Below, piece after piece: positions 52,905-62,329 of a stretch of 63,711 bases of DNA. Where the stretch lies: assembly GCA_021108275.1 (NCBI GenBank), contig JAIORD010000053.1, positions 1-63,711 on the forward strand, given 5' to 3'. Positions within the stretch are counted from its first letter, which is position 1. The number at the start of each line of letters is the position of its first letter. Under the pieces are notes generated by a model that searched no databases, had not been told where the DNA came from, and worked only from the letters and a program-made list of their open reading frames with translations. The position numbers and the translations under genes were made by a program. The DNA comes from Methanococcoides sp. Its GTDB lineage: Archaea > Halobacteriota > Methanosarcinia > Methanosarcinales > Methanosarcinaceae.

Positions 52905-54185
52905 TCAGAGCTTTTTCTTCTTATATAGAACAAAACCTGCACCACCAAGAAGCGCAAGTGTCAGAAGAAGTAAATTGTTGACACTTCCTGAAGAATTGCT
53001 CTTAACAGCGCTTTGTGATGCATCAGGCCTTGATGCATAAACTGACAATTCCTTGTCCTGTATCTCTCTTTCGCCATCACTTGAAGTATAGGCTATCTGG
53101 AATTTCAAAGGCAAGGAATCGCCATAGTTGTCAGGTATCAATCCAAAATCTGCAAGTGTATAATCACCTTTCTGAAGGCTGCCCAGAACTACAGAATTAG
53201 AACCACTTCTCAAACTCCATCCCTCCTGCTCAGGGATGGAAACGGTAACTGAACTTGCCTGATTGTTACCAATGTTGGATATTGAGAACGAATAGTCCCC
53301 ACCCATTGTCTGTTCAACGAATACTATATCGAAATCCGTTCCACCGCCAATGTAGATGCCTGCTTTACTTTCAATGGTCTTACGTTTCTGGTTCTCAAGT
53401 GTTCCAGCCTGTGTTATTGTTTGTAGTTCTTCGACATCATCATAAGTGAGTGTCATATCGAGTTTATACAATCCGGGTTTAGTGTTAACATTGGTCAACA
53501 CCTGAAAATCAATTGTTGCGTTCCCATCGATATCAATAAAATTGATGTATTTCACATTACTTGAACCGACAGGCAAAACAAGGTCGCTTGTGCTTTCCCA
53601 GGAGAACATTGCGTTCTTTAGCGGAGAGTTACCAACATTCTTAACCACGAATGACAGATTCGTTTTCTTGCCAGGTACCAGTTTTTCAAGGCTGATGGAT
53701 TCGATCTCAGCATTTGATTCACTATCAACATCGATATAGAACTCATGGGAAATACAGACATTGTCTTTGTTGCCCTGTTCATAGACCAGCACTTCCAGAG
53801 GATACTGGCCTGCATTGACATTGTTATCAACAAGCATCTCGAATTTTACGACCTTGCTTCTATCATCCTCATAGCGTCTTCCCAATTTACCGATATTTTC
53901 AATGAGGCTCGAACCTGATACTTTCCTAAAAGGATATTTTGGAACCACTTCAACAACAAGGTTTCCTGTTTCACTTGAACCAGTGTTCTGGATGGAATAC
54001 CTTATTTCAAGGACATCACCCGGTTTTACAGGATCAGGTTTCTGGTTGAGCATATCTACCATTATTCCTTTATCAAGGGCATTTATGGCCATGGCACTTT
54101 GCCCGAAAGGCACTGTAATGACCATGCAGAGGATCATTATTTTAAGGATAAATTTTAATTTCATAACAAGGTCTCCTTTTTTCAA
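52905..54185 (-). CDS. COG1361-type secreted adaptor protein with C-terminal anchor
   Basis: A 426-residue surface protein with a signal peptide (FILKIMILCMVITVPFGQSAMA), three to four Ig-like beta-sandwich repeats (EIRYSIQNTGSSETGNLVVEV; LSFVVKNVGNSPLKNAMFSW; YSFSISNIGNNQASSVTVSI) and a C-terminal membrane helix (LLLLTLALLGGAGFVLY) ending KKKKL. Such COG1361 proteins regularly sit between the ATPase and the MacB-like permease in archaea and presumably act as the extracytoplasmic part of the transporter. The ATPase gene overlaps its start by 4 bases, and the permease follows after 26. Confidence 0.9.
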   Translation of the reverse strand: MKKGDLVMKLKFILKIMILCMVITVPFGQSAMAINALDKGIMVDMLNQKPDPVKPGDVLEIRYSIQNTGSSETGNLVVEVVPKYPFRKVSGSSLIENIGKLGRRYEDDRSKVVKFEMLVDNNVNAGQYPLEVLVYEQGNKDNVCISHEFYIDVDSESNAEIESISLEKLVPGKKTNLSFVVKNVGNSPLKNAMFSWESTSDLVLPVGSSNVKYINFIDIDGNATIDFQVLTNVNTKPGLYKLDMTLTYDDVEELQTITQAGTLENQKRKTIESKAGIYIGGGTDFDIVFVEQTMGGDYSFSISNIGNNQASSVTVSIPEQEGWSLRSGSNSVVLGSLQKGDYTLADFGLIPDNYGDSLPLKFQIAYTSSDGEREIQDKELSVYASRPDASQSAVKSNSSGSVNNLLLLTLALLGGAGFVLYKKKKL

Positions 54186-54919
54186 ATATTATTATTTTGA
54201 TCATCGTTCTTCGAAGAATTGTCATTTATCTCATCGTGAACCACCATACCGTCCTTTAGAACGATATGTCTTGCAGCATATTGTGCAAGGTCCATGTCGT
54301 GGGTCACCATCACTACTGTCTTACCTTTCTCTTTCCACAAACGATAGAGGATTCCCATTACATCACGCCCGGTCTTACTGTCTAGGGCCCCGGTGGGCTC
54401 ATCCGCAAGAATAAGTTCAGGATCACATGCCAGGGAACGTGCAATTGAAACACGTTGTTGCTGTCCGCCTGAAAGCTGACTTGGTCTGTTGTTCAGTTTG
54501 TCAGACAATCCTACAAGTTCAAGGGCTTCTGTTGCTTTTTCCAGAGCAATGTCATCTTCAACTTCCTGTATCTCCAATGGCAGGAGGACATTCTCAAGAG
54601 CTGTCATTCCGGGAATAAGGTTGTACTGCTGGAAAACAAAGCCGATGGTCTTGCCTCTGAGCGTTGAAAGATCGGACTCGGTCATGTCTGCTATATTTCT
54701 GGACTTTAAGAAAATATCACCTTCGGAAGGAACATCGAGACATCCTACAAGGTTCATCATTGTGGATTTACCACTACCTGAAGGGCCGATGATAGCAGCG
54801 AATTCGCCGTATTCTATCTCGATACTAACTTTTTTCAGAGCATCTACCTGCACTTCACCCATTTGGTATATCTTCCAGACATCACGAAATTCTATCAGCG
54901 GTTCTGTCATATCTTGCAT
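54182..54919 (-). CDS. ABC transporter ATPase, LolD/MacB type
   Basis: A 245-residue ATPase of the LolD/MacB/FtsE group. Walker A GPSGSGKS (about 45), Q-loop [24 protein letters not shown], signature LSGGQQQR (about 143), Walker [17 protein letters not shown] (about 163), and the switch His in [13 protein letters not shown] are present. ATG 54919 is my start, because the longer frame from 55012 runs through the divergent promoter and begins inside the neighbouring gene. No clear ribosome site precedes it, so the transcript may be leaderless. It heads the exporter operon and overlaps the adaptor gene by 4 bases. Confidence 0.94.
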   Translation of the reverse strand: MQDMTEPLIEFRDVWKIYQMGEVQVDALKKVSIEIEYGEFAAIIGPSGSGKSTMMNLVGCLDVPSEGDIFLKSRNIADMTESDLSTLRGKTIGFVFQQYNLIPGMTALENVLLPLEIQEVEDDIALEKATEALELVGLSDKLNNRPSQLSGGQQQRVSIARSLACDPELILADEPTGALDSKTGRDVMGILYRLWKEKGKTVVMVTHDMDLAQYAARHIVLKDGMVVHDEINDNSSKNDDQNNNI

Positions 54920-55010
54920 AATAATGGTACGTGTATAAAAGCAAGGGGTAGTTGAAAAATATAGTTCAACTACATTTTCTTTATATATTACCCAGATTAT
55001 AGTGACACCC
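54920..55010. promoter_or_regulatory. Divergent promoter, ABC exporter and membrane protein/HTH pair
   Basis: About 90 bases separate the two divergent starts. TTATATATTACCC at 54981-54993 serves as TATA box for the plus-strand gene, whose leader would be very short. The minus strand has TATA candidates in the same stretch and in TATAGTTCAAC. The closeness implies joint control of the exporter and the winged-helix pair. Confidence 0.5.
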
Positions 55011-55787
55011 ATGGATCTAAGTGTTCTTAATTCAACAATACCACAAGAGCTATTGGATCTATCTACCGAGATTAATTCGAGCTATACTGCAACAGATATT
55101 GTACTTGATCTGATCTCATATCCATTGATGGCGATTCTTGCACTGATGATATACTTGGAGATCTCGAAGATATATTCTATCAGTCAATATCAGGGACTTA
55201 AACATTTCAAGAACGCTTTTTTATTCTTTGGAATAGGGAATCTTTCATTCCTTACAGTTGTGATCTCATTTATAATGCTGAAATTCTCCATTTTAATAGG
55301 AACATATTTTTTTCTTATTGTGGGAGTACCTGCATTGGTCCTTGCTTTATTTGGATTCTGGATAGCCAGGTCTGAATTGCTTTACACAATTACATGGAGG
55401 CATTTTGATTCCATCTCGACAAAGAGGGCAATCAAAGCATTATTTTTCATAGGTCTGATGTTCTTTGTATTCATAGATCTGATAATCTATAGTTTATTGA
55501 GCGAAGCATATGGATTTGCAGTGGGAATGATCTATAAATGTTTGATTTTTGCTTTGATACTATTATTAATTAAGATCAATCTTAGGTCTTTTGGAAGGAT
55601 GGGGTCAATAAAGCATCCATATTATCTAGGGCTTATCATGCTTTTTACATTGAATTTTTTGGGGATTTTTGCAGACCTCATAGCAGAGTCCAGCATTGCG
55701 ACAATTTTTATAAATGGGCTTACAATTATCGCTTACATAATTATCCTTAAAGGTATTAGAAAATGGAGTCGCATTCTAACAATATGA
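55011..55787 (+). CDS. Seven-helix membrane protein of unknown function
   Basis: A 258-residue protein. A polar N-terminus of about 30 residues is followed by seven hydrophobic helices with short loops. It resembles small archaeal membrane proteins of unknown function that occur beside winged-helix regulators. ATG 55011 is preferred over GTG 55002 because it fits a leaderless start behind the TATA box. It overlaps the downstream regulator gene by 4 bases. A sensor role is inferred from this pairing only. Confidence 0.7.
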   Translation: MDLSVLNSTIPQELLDLSTEINSSYTATDIVLDLISYPLMAILALMIYLEISKIYSISQYQGLKHFKNAFLFFGIGNLSFLTVVISFIMLKFSILIGTYFFLIVGVPALVLALFGFWIARSELLYTITWRHFDSISTKRAIKALFFIGLMFFVFIDLIIYSLLSEAYGFAVGMIYKCLIFALILLLIKINLRSFGRMGSIKHPYYLGLIMLFTLNFLGIFADLIAESSIATIFINGLTIIAYIIILKGIRKWSRILTI

Positions 55788-56065
55788 AACCTTTCCAGAA
55801 AAGAAGCCGTCTGGAGATTATAAGGGATATTCTCAAAGTTATACGCGAATCCAATAACTCTATCAGTCCAACAAAACTCCAAAGGTTCTCCAATCTTTCT
55901 TTCCAGATGTTCGAAGAATATGTTAATGATCTTGAAAAGAAGGGGCTTATTGAAGCCAAACCCTATAAGGAAAAAAGGAAGATCTATTCGCTTACAGATA
56001 AGGGAAGAGCTTTTCTGGACAAATATCAGGATTTTGTGAATTTCCTTGCAGATTTTGGTCTCTGA
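55784..56065 (+). CDS. Winged-helix transcriptional regulator (HTH_45-like)
   Basis: A 93-residue DNA-binding protein. KRSRLEIIRDILKVIRESNNSI is the first helix, then SPTKLQRFSNLSFQMFEEYVNDLEKKGLIE the recognition helix region and wing, and YSLTDKGRAFLDKYQ the final helix, all as in the archaeal HTH_45 family. The ATG at 55784 overlaps the TGA of the membrane protein gene (ATGA), the usual coupling signal; an ATG at 55763 would give seven more residues. Likely target genes include the divergent exporter operon. Confidence 0.83.
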   Translation: MKPFQKRSRLEIIRDILKVIRESNNSISPTKLQRFSNLSFQMFEEYVNDLEKKGLIEAKPYKEKRKIYSLTDKGRAFLDKYQDFVNFLADFGL

Positions 56066-56290
56066 ATAACGCATACCTTTTTTAAAATCGCTCTGATATG
56101 TATTTATGCATCCTCCTCCTAAAAAATTAAAGTTCTGAGAACATGTACTAGTATGTAGATACAATATTTTTATCAGTATTGATTTCCAAACATGATGGTG
56201 GAAAAAGCTATGTATAAGTTATATCCAAAGTTATATGTTAACTATCGAAAAAACAATAATTGAAACAATCGTAATTCTGGAGGTCTATAT

Positions 56291-56587
56291 ATGACATTCT
56301 TAGATGATAAAATGCCAGAAGCTTCTAAAGCCTTTGGAGATCTGCGATCTGCTATATTCAGGGCAAACGCGCTTGACATAAAAACAAAAGAACTGATTGC
56401 AGTTGCATCAGCAGTCCTTATGCGTTGCGAAAAATGTGTGAAGATCCATTCAGAAAGGGCAAAAGAGAACGGTGCAACTGAAGAAGAAATAGCTGAATCT
56501 ATCTCCATTGCAATGTTCATAGCGGCCGGATCACAATTACACTGGACAGATGCATATGACGAAATACTTGATGGCACAGAAGAGTGA
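56291..56587 (+). CDS. Carboxymuconolactone decarboxylase/AhpD-like protein
   Basis: A 98-residue protein of the CMD/AhpD-like superfamily. AVASAVLMRCEKCVKIHSERAKENGATEEEI is the characteristic block: Cys-x-x-Cys followed three residues later by His, then the NGAT. Members with CxxC-H act as thiol-disulfide oxidoreductases with peroxidase function or as electron carriers. A GGAGG is 8 bases ahead of the ATG. It is intact, unlike the broken member at 31878-32210. It appears monocistronic, with a hairpin (GATCAG/CTGATC, 56624-56650) after it. Confidence 0.9.
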   Translation: MTFLDDKMPEASKAFGDLRSAIFRANALDIKTKELIAVASAVLMRCEKCVKIHSERAKENGATEEEIAESISIAMFIAAGSQLHWTDAYDEILDGTEE

Positions 56588-56836
56588 GAAATAAAAGTAG
56601 GACTATCATATTTTAAATGATATGATCAGGCTTTAGTGGGGGGTCTGATCGTGTTGTGCAGTTCTGGTATGCACTCTATAAATAAACACTATATATATTT
56701 AATAACTTTTTTAAAAAAGAACAAATGGGACCTATATAATATTTTAGAGGATAAAAACATTTGATCAGGAATAATATTTATATATGAAAAAGTGAGATAT
56801 ATCTGTGATTTATTTTTATATTGGAGTGGTACATTA

Positions 56837-59800
56837 ATGAATAAATCGGTATTTAGTCTAGTTATAATTACTTTTATAATATTAACAACAAGTATTCCTG
56901 CTCAATGTATGGGGTATGATGCCAGATCCTTCAATGATGAAGGGGTAGTTCTAACATTGAATGGAACCTATGATAGGGCCATTGCGAAATACGATCTTGC
57001 ACTTGTATCCGATCCTGATTCCCTAGTTGCACTTGAAAATAAGGCAGCAGCTCAATTTCTTTTAGGAGACTATGGCGGGGCTATCCTCACTTACGATCAT
57101 ATTCTAAGGCTACAACCCGAATCTCCACTGATTCTTACTAAAAAAGGCATAGCGCTGGAAAAAAAAGGAGATTATGGAGCTGCTATTGAAACATATGATA
57201 GAGCTCTTATGTATCTTACTAGATATATTTCAAGCAACGTTCTGAATGAAACAAGCGAATTGAACGGATCAACTTCCACAACTTCTATTGTAGAAGAGAT
57301 TGGAGTTGACGAATCAATGATACTGTATCATAAAGCCAAGTCTCTTGAAGGACTTGGAAGGAATGATGAAGCAATTCTACTTTATGAAAAATTCATTGAG
57401 ATACAGCTTGAGCATTCAACAACCCTTTATGAAAAAGGTCTTAACTTTGCAGAAGGCGGTAAGTCGGAACAATCTATTGCATTTTATGATGAAGCACTAC
57501 AGGTCGATCCTGATAATACGACCATCTGGTATTCAAGAGGGCAGGCATATGATAGTCTTGGTCTCTATGAAGAAGCTATTGTATCCTATGACAAAGCGAT
57601 AGAGTTCGGTCCCAACGATGTGAATGCATGGTGGAACAAGGCGCTTGACTATGACAAGCTCGATAAAAAGGAAGATGCTATTGTCTCTTATGAAGAAGTA
57701 ATTGTTCTTGATCTTTACAACGCAGAAGCATGGTTCAACCTTGGGGTTGCACTTGAAGCTACTGGCAATTATTTCGAAGCAATAAACAGTTTTGAACAAG
57801 TTATATTACTCGATCCTGACAATCTTGATGCATGGCACAAAAAGGGACTTGTTCTCAATAAAATGGGAAGGTTCGATGAAGCACTGGTCAGTTATGATAG
57901 TGCATTGAAGATCAATCCGGACAACATTGCTAAAATATATGCATCCAATCCAGCAATAGCAAGCTTGAACACCAGTCAGCTTACTGGATCATTTGTGGCG
58001 CCACCTTCATTTAATAGTGATTCTGCAAAGATATGGTACGACAAAGGTACTCTTTATCTTGAACTAGAAAACTATGATGAAGCGGTCCTTAGTTTTGAAA
58101 AAGTTCTTGAAAATGATCAAAAGCATGCGATCGTATGGTATAAAAAAGCTATTGCACTCGACAAATTAGGAAATTATAATGGTGCTATCATATGTTACAC
58201 TGAAGCATTGAAAAGAGATTCATCCTGTGCAAATGTATGGTATCAGAAAGGATATGACCTTGATACTACTGGAAGGTATTCAGAAGCTGTTTCCTGTTAC
58301 AAAAAAGCTGTAGAACTCGATCCACAGTTCACTCTTGCATGGTATGCACTTGGTCTTGATCTTGCTCATATGGACGAACACAGCGAAGCGATCGCTGCAT
58401 ATGATCAGGTTATTGGACAGAGCCCTACGTTTGTTGATGCCTACTATCGAAAAGGGAGAGCTCTTGACAAGCTCGGTTCGTATCAAGATGCGATCGGAAG
58501 TTACAGTACTGCTATTTCATTAGATGGTTCCAATTCTGCTGCAAGTTTCCAGATGGAGGCAGATATCAGTCGAGTTGAAAGATCAAACCATTCATCTACC
58601 ATTCCGAAACAGGATATAAGCCCTATAATCGATATTTTTGAGATCATAAAGAGTATCTCAGGCATTAGTGATTACGATAAGGCCATAATGAAACAGAATG
58701 AGTTCGATCTTATTGGTGTCGTTCCCGATGGACACGATGCATGGGTCGCCAAAGGTGGTTCTTTATTTTCAACCGGAAGTTATAATGATGCTCTGTCAGC
58801 ATATAATAAAGCTATATTGATCAAGCCAAACTCCAGTACCACTTGGTATATGAGAGGGCAAACATATGAAATTCTTGGGGATAGATCCAGAGCAATAAAC
58901 GATTACGAAAAAGCCGTTGATATCGACAGCAACTATAAAGATGCATGGTTCGCTCTCGCACAGAACGTCTACAAGTCAAGTAATTATTATTATGCGATCC
59001 AGGCGTATGATAGCCTTTTGAAGATCGATCCGGAAAACAAGGCCGCATTGCTCCAGAAAGGTCAAGCTTATGATAAGATAGGTCTCTATAGAAGTTCACT
59101 GGCCTCTTACAACAAACTTCTAAAGATCGATAAAGGTAACACTGAAGCATGGTATCTTAGAGGAGGTGCTTCCTATAATCTTGGAAATTTTGAGGATGCT
59201 GTGTATTCCTATGATAAGTTCCTTTTATCAGATCCACATAACATTGAAGTGCTACTTGAACAGTCTCTTGCACTAGAGGGTCTTGGACGCTTTGAAGATG
59301 CGATCACCAACTATGATGAAGTATTGACGTTGCAAGTAAACGATTCAGCAGTGCTTATGAAGAAAGGCAATGTTTACGAAAAGCTTGGGCTTTACAAGGA
59401 TGCGAATGATTGCTACGATATCGTTCTGGCAAATGAACCGGCGAACAGTCTTACATTGAGCAGGAAAGGTTTCAACCTATACATGCTCGGAGATTATACT
59501 GGTGCAATGGACCACTATGATAAGGTAATTACAGTAAATCCATACGATGCTGCTGCATGGTACAATAAAGGAAATTTGGCTTATATGACAAGTAGCTCCG
59601 CAGGTTCAACACAGTTCTATCTCAAAGCTGTCGAATTGCAGCCAAATAGTATCACTGCGTGGTATAACCTCGGATATATCGCCAATATAGACGGGGATGT
59701 GGAAGCAGCTATAACATACTATGAAAAGGCACTAGCCATCGATCCAAATGCAGTTTCTGCAATGTATAACAAAAGGTTTGCACATTACAGGGTAGGACAA

Positions 59801-59986
59801 TCGGTTTCTGCGGAAACTGAACGTAAGAAATTGGAAGCACTTGATCCTGACTTCATAGCAGCGCTTGACGATAGGGGGACAAAGTTCTTTACGCCGGACA
59901 AATATGATCCAGCGATCGTGTATGAACTGCCAAGCAGATGGTATGATGGTGAAGACATGCTGGAAACAAATTCAGTAAAGGAATGA
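56837..59986 (+). CDS. Large secreted tetratricopeptide-repeat protein
   Basis: A 1049-residue protein: signal peptide (VFSLVIITFIILTTSIPA), then some 25-28 TPR units of 34 residues covering nearly all of it, for example AWYNKALDYDKLDKKEDAI and IWYKKAIALDKLGNYNGAI type helices. Non-repeat linkers occur near residues 135-165, 380-405 and 580-640. It ends without an anchor (DPAIVYELPSRWYDGEDM). ATG 56837 has GGAGTGGT upstream; the longer frame from 56792 is unlikely. TPR arrays make protein-protein scaffolds, here outside the cell. The partner is unknown. Confidence 0.92.
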   Translation: MNKSVFSLVIITFIILTTSIPAQCMGYDARSFNDEGVVLTLNGTYDRAIAKYDLALVSDPDSLVALENKAAAQFLLGDYGGAILTYDHILRLQPESPLILTKKGIALEKKGDYGAAIETYDRALMYLTRYISSNVLNETSELNGSTSTTSIVEEIGVDESMILYHKAKSLEGLGRNDEAILLYEKFIEIQLEHSTTLYEKGLNFAEGGKSEQSIAFYDEALQVDPDNTTIWYSRGQAYDSLGLYEEAIVSYDKAIEFGPNDVNAWWNKALDYDKLDKKEDAIVSYEEVIVLDLYNAEAWFNLGVALEATGNYFEAINSFEQVILLDPDNLDAWHKKGLVLNKMGRFDEALVSYDSALKINPDNIAKIYASNPAIASLNTSQLTGSFVAPPSFNSDSAKIWYDKGTLYLELENYDEAVLSFEKVLENDQKHAIVWYKKAIALDKLGNYNGAIICYTEALKRDSSCANVWYQKGYDLDTTGRYSEAVSCYKKAVELDPQFTLAWYALGLDLAHMDEHSEAIAAYDQVIGQSPTFVDAYYRKGRALDKLGSYQDAIGSYSTAISLDGSNSAASFQMEADISRVERSNHSSTIPKQDISPIIDIFEIIKSISGISDYDKAIMKQNEFDLIGVVPDGHDAWVAKGGSLFSTGSYNDALSAYNKAILIKPNSSTTWYMRGQTYEILGDRSRAINDYEKAVDIDSNYKDAWFALAQNVYKSSNYYYAIQAYDSLLKIDPENKAALLQKGQAYDKIGLYRSSLASYNKLLKIDKGNTEAWYLRGGASYNLGNFEDAVYSYDKFLLSDPHNIEVLLEQSLALEGLGRFEDAITNYDEVLTLQVNDSAVLMKKGNVYEKLGLYKDANDCYDIVLANEPANSLTLSRKGFNLYMLGDYTGAMDHYDKVITVNPYDAAAWYNKGNLAYMTSSSAGSTQFYLKAVELQPNSITAWYNLGYIANIDGDVEAAITYYEKALAIDPNAVSAMYNKRFAHYRVGQSVSAETERKKLEALDPDFIAALDDRGTKFFTPDKYDPAIVYELPSRWYDGEDMLETNSVKE

Positions 59987-60012
59987 GATCTTAAAGGTCC
60001 ATTCCTTTTTTT
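59980..60012 (+). terminator. Hairpin and T-run after the TPR gene
   Basis: GGAATG (59980-59985) pairs with CATTCC (60000-60005), and TTTTTTT follows at 60006-60012. The stem overlaps the stop codon of the gene. Confidence 0.65.
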
Positions 60013-60067
60013 AAAGCAAAGAATACCTTTTCTGATAATTAAAATAAAAGAGAACAAAAAAGAAAAG

Positions 60068-60099
60068 GCATATCCTGAAATTGAGTTTTCAGAATATGC
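60068..60099 (-). terminator. Hairpin after lysA on the minus strand
   Basis: GCATATCCTGAAA and TTTCAGAATATGC pair over 12 of 13 positions (one C-A mismatch). On the minus strand it is followed by a T-rich tract (complement of 60047-60067). It starts 17 bases beyond the lysA stop. Confidence 0.6.
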
Positions 60100-60115
60100 A
60101 TAGCTTCATCTAAAC

Positions 60116-61378
60116 TCAGCTGAAATCCTCAAGACCCTCAAGGTCAAGGGTTGCAAAGTGATCTTCAATTGTTTCTGCTCTTCTGATCAGGACCACGCTT
60201 TTGTCCTCTCTTAACATTAATTCAGCAGAGCGAAGCTTTCCATTGTAGTTGAATCCCATTGCATGCCCGTGAGCTCCAGAATCATGGATCACAAGAAGGT
60301 CTCCACGCTCAATTTCAGGGAGCATTCTGTCAATTGCGAACTTATCGTTGTTCTCACAAAGGGAACCTGTAACATCATAGAGATGGTCTTCTGGTTCGTT
60401 CTCCTTTCCAAGAACGGTTATGTGATGGTAAGAACCGTAAAGTCCTGGTCTCATGAGATTTGCCATGCATGCATCGGTACCGACATAATCCTTGTAGATA
60501 TGCTTAAGATGCCTTACTTCAGTGACAAGATATCCATAAGGACCTGTAATCGTCCTGCCACATTCAAGGTATATCTTCAATGGATCAAGACCGTTCGCCT
60601 TGATGCTCTTCTCATATTCATCACGGACACCTTTTGCAATGACGTCATAAGGAACAGCTTTCTGGTCTGGCCTGTAAGGAATGCCTATTCCGCCACCAAG
60701 ATTGACGAAATCGAAACGAATATCAAGCTCTTTTGATATCTCAACTATAACTTCAAAGAGCAGTTTTGCCGTTTCAACAAAATATGATGGTTCGAGTTCG
60801 TTCGATGCCACCATTGTGTGAAGGCCAAAACGCTTGACACCTTTTTCTTTCAGAATTCTGTATCCCTCAAAGAGCTGCTCTTTTGTAAATCCATACTTTG
60901 CTTCTTCTGGATTTCCAATGAATGCATTACCTCCCTTCAATGGGCCGGGATTGAACCTGAAACAAACAAGCTCAGGAAGCCCCGCTTCCTTTTCAAGGAA
61001 CTCGATATGACTGATATCATCAAGATTAATGATCGCACCAAGTTCTTTGGCCTTGACAAATTCCTCTGCAGGAGTATCGTTGGAACTGAACATTATACCC
61101 TCGCCAACAATACCTGTCTTCTCTGCAAGCAGAAGCTCAGGAAGTGAACTGCAATCAGCACCAAAGCCTTCTTTTTTCAGTAGCTTGAGGATATAGGGGT
61201 TTGGGAGTGCCTTAACAGCAAAGAACTCCTGGAAGCCTTCTACTATACTAAAAGCATCTTTGAGTTTTCTTGCATTGGCTATGATCGCTTTTTCATCATA
61301 GATATGGAATGGGGTTGGAAACTGTTCCTTTATTTCCAGTATCTGTTCTTTTGTGAATGGAAGTGTCTTTGATACCAT
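60116..61378 (-). CDS. lysA: Diaminopimelate decarboxylase-like PLP enzyme
   Basis: A 420-residue fold-type III PLP decarboxylase, expected to turn meso-diaminopimelate into lysine. EFFAVKALPNPYILKLL (about 48) holds the PLP Lys, FVNLGGGIGIPY the glycine loop, YLECGRTITGPYGYLV (about 291), and TGSLCENNDKFA the active-site Cys supplied to the partner subunit. The end GAHGHAMGFNYNGKLRSAELML is typical. Paralogues act on carboxynorspermidine or ornithine, so the substrate is likely but not certain. It stands alone, divergent from the sirtuin gene, with a GGAGA ribosome site. Confidence 0.88.
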   Translation of the reverse strand: MVSKTLPFTKEQILEIKEQFPTPFHIYDEKAIIANARKLKDAFSIVEGFQEFFAVKALPNPYILKLLKKEGFGADCSSLPELLLAEKTGIVGEGIMFSSNDTPAEEFVKAKELGAIINLDDISHIEFLEKEAGLPELVCFRFNPGPLKGGNAFIGNPEEAKYGFTKEQLFEGYRILKEKGVKRFGLHTMVASNELEPSYFVETAKLLFEVIVEISKELDIRFDFVNLGGGIGIPYRPDQKAVPYDVIAKGVRDEYEKSIKANGLDPLKIYLECGRTITGPYGYLVTEVRHLKHIYKDYVGTDACMANLMRPGLYGSYHHITVLGKENEPEDHLYDVTGSLCENNDKFAIDRMLPEIERGDLLVIHDSGAHGHAMGFNYNGKLRSAELMLREDKSVVLIRRAETIEDHFATLDLEGLEDFS

Positions 61379-61538
61379 GTCCTTTAAGTCTCCTTTATTG
61401 TTTCTGAAGCACTCTACTAACTTTAAAGTTAATACTATTTTCGATAAGGAAAATTGTTTCCGGTCAAGAGAGAAAGTAATAGGACAACATATGCAGGTGC
61501 TATAATGATTTTTATATGATGAAAGTTGGAATCTATCT

Positions 61539-62276
61539 ATGAAAGAGTTATTCAGTCTTCTGGAAAACTCCAGCTATTGTGTTGTCCTTACAGGTGCAGG
61601 AGTATCAACATTTTCAGGTATACCGGACTTTCGGGGAAGTTCCGGAATATATAATGAATTTGATGCTGACCTCATTTTTTCGATCGAGCACTTCAAGAAA
61701 GAACCATCATATTTTTACGGACATTCAAAGGATCTCATCTACGATCTTGAACACAGACAACCAAGTATCGTACACAGAGTGCTCTCTGAACTTGAAAGGC
61801 GAGGGATAATAAAAACTATAATAACCCAAAATATTGACATGTTGCACCAGAAGGCTGGTTCAAAGAACGTCATTGAAGTCCATGGTTCTCCACAAGAACA
61901 TTCCTGTCTTGCCTGCGGAAAGAAATATACTTACGAATATGCTGCAATCCTGCTTAGAACAGAAGAGGTTCCAACCTGTGATGAATGTGGAGGACTCATA
62001 AAACCTGACATTATTTTCTATGGGGAAATGCTAAAGCAGGATGTAATTGAAAAAGCAATCGAAGAAAGTTCAAAGGCTGATCTTCTACTGGTTCTCGGAT
62101 CGACCCTTGTGGTTCAACCTGCTGCCAGTTTGCCACTTTATACAATCGAAAATGGGGGAAACCTTGTTATTGTTAACAATATGAAAACACCTCTTGATGG
62201 ATATGCAATAGGGCTATACAAAGACCTTGGAGATGTGTTCATTTCCATTGCAGAACATTTCGATATTGACCCTTGA
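61539..62276 (+). CDS. Sir2-family NAD-dependent protein deacylase
   Basis: A 245-residue sirtuin. LTGAGVSTFSGIPDFRG (about 18-34) and TQNIDMLHQKAG (about 95) are the NAD-binding and catalytic loops, with the catalytic His in VIEVHGSPQEH. The zinc knuckle has CLACGKKYTY and PTCDECGGLI. GSTLVVQPAASLP completes the Rossmann fold. It removes acyl groups from lysines, in archaea including the chromatin protein Alba, and consumes NAD. The start fits family N-termini. The adjacent lysA gene is divergent; no operon link. Confidence 0.95.
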   Translation: MKELFSLLENSSYCVVLTGAGVSTFSGIPDFRGSSGIYNEFDADLIFSIEHFKKEPSYFYGHSKDLIYDLEHRQPSIVHRVLSELERRGIIKTIITQNIDMLHQKAGSKNVIEVHGSPQEHSCLACGKKYTYEYAAILLRTEEVPTCDECGGLIKPDIIFYGEMLKQDVIEKAIEESSKADLLLVLGSTLVVQPAASLPLYTIENGGNLVIVNNMKTPLDGYAIGLYKDLGDVFISIAEHFDIDP

Positions 62277-62329
62277 TAAAATTTTAATCAATAAACTATA
62301 ATAATATACCTGCAATATAGGATTTCAAG

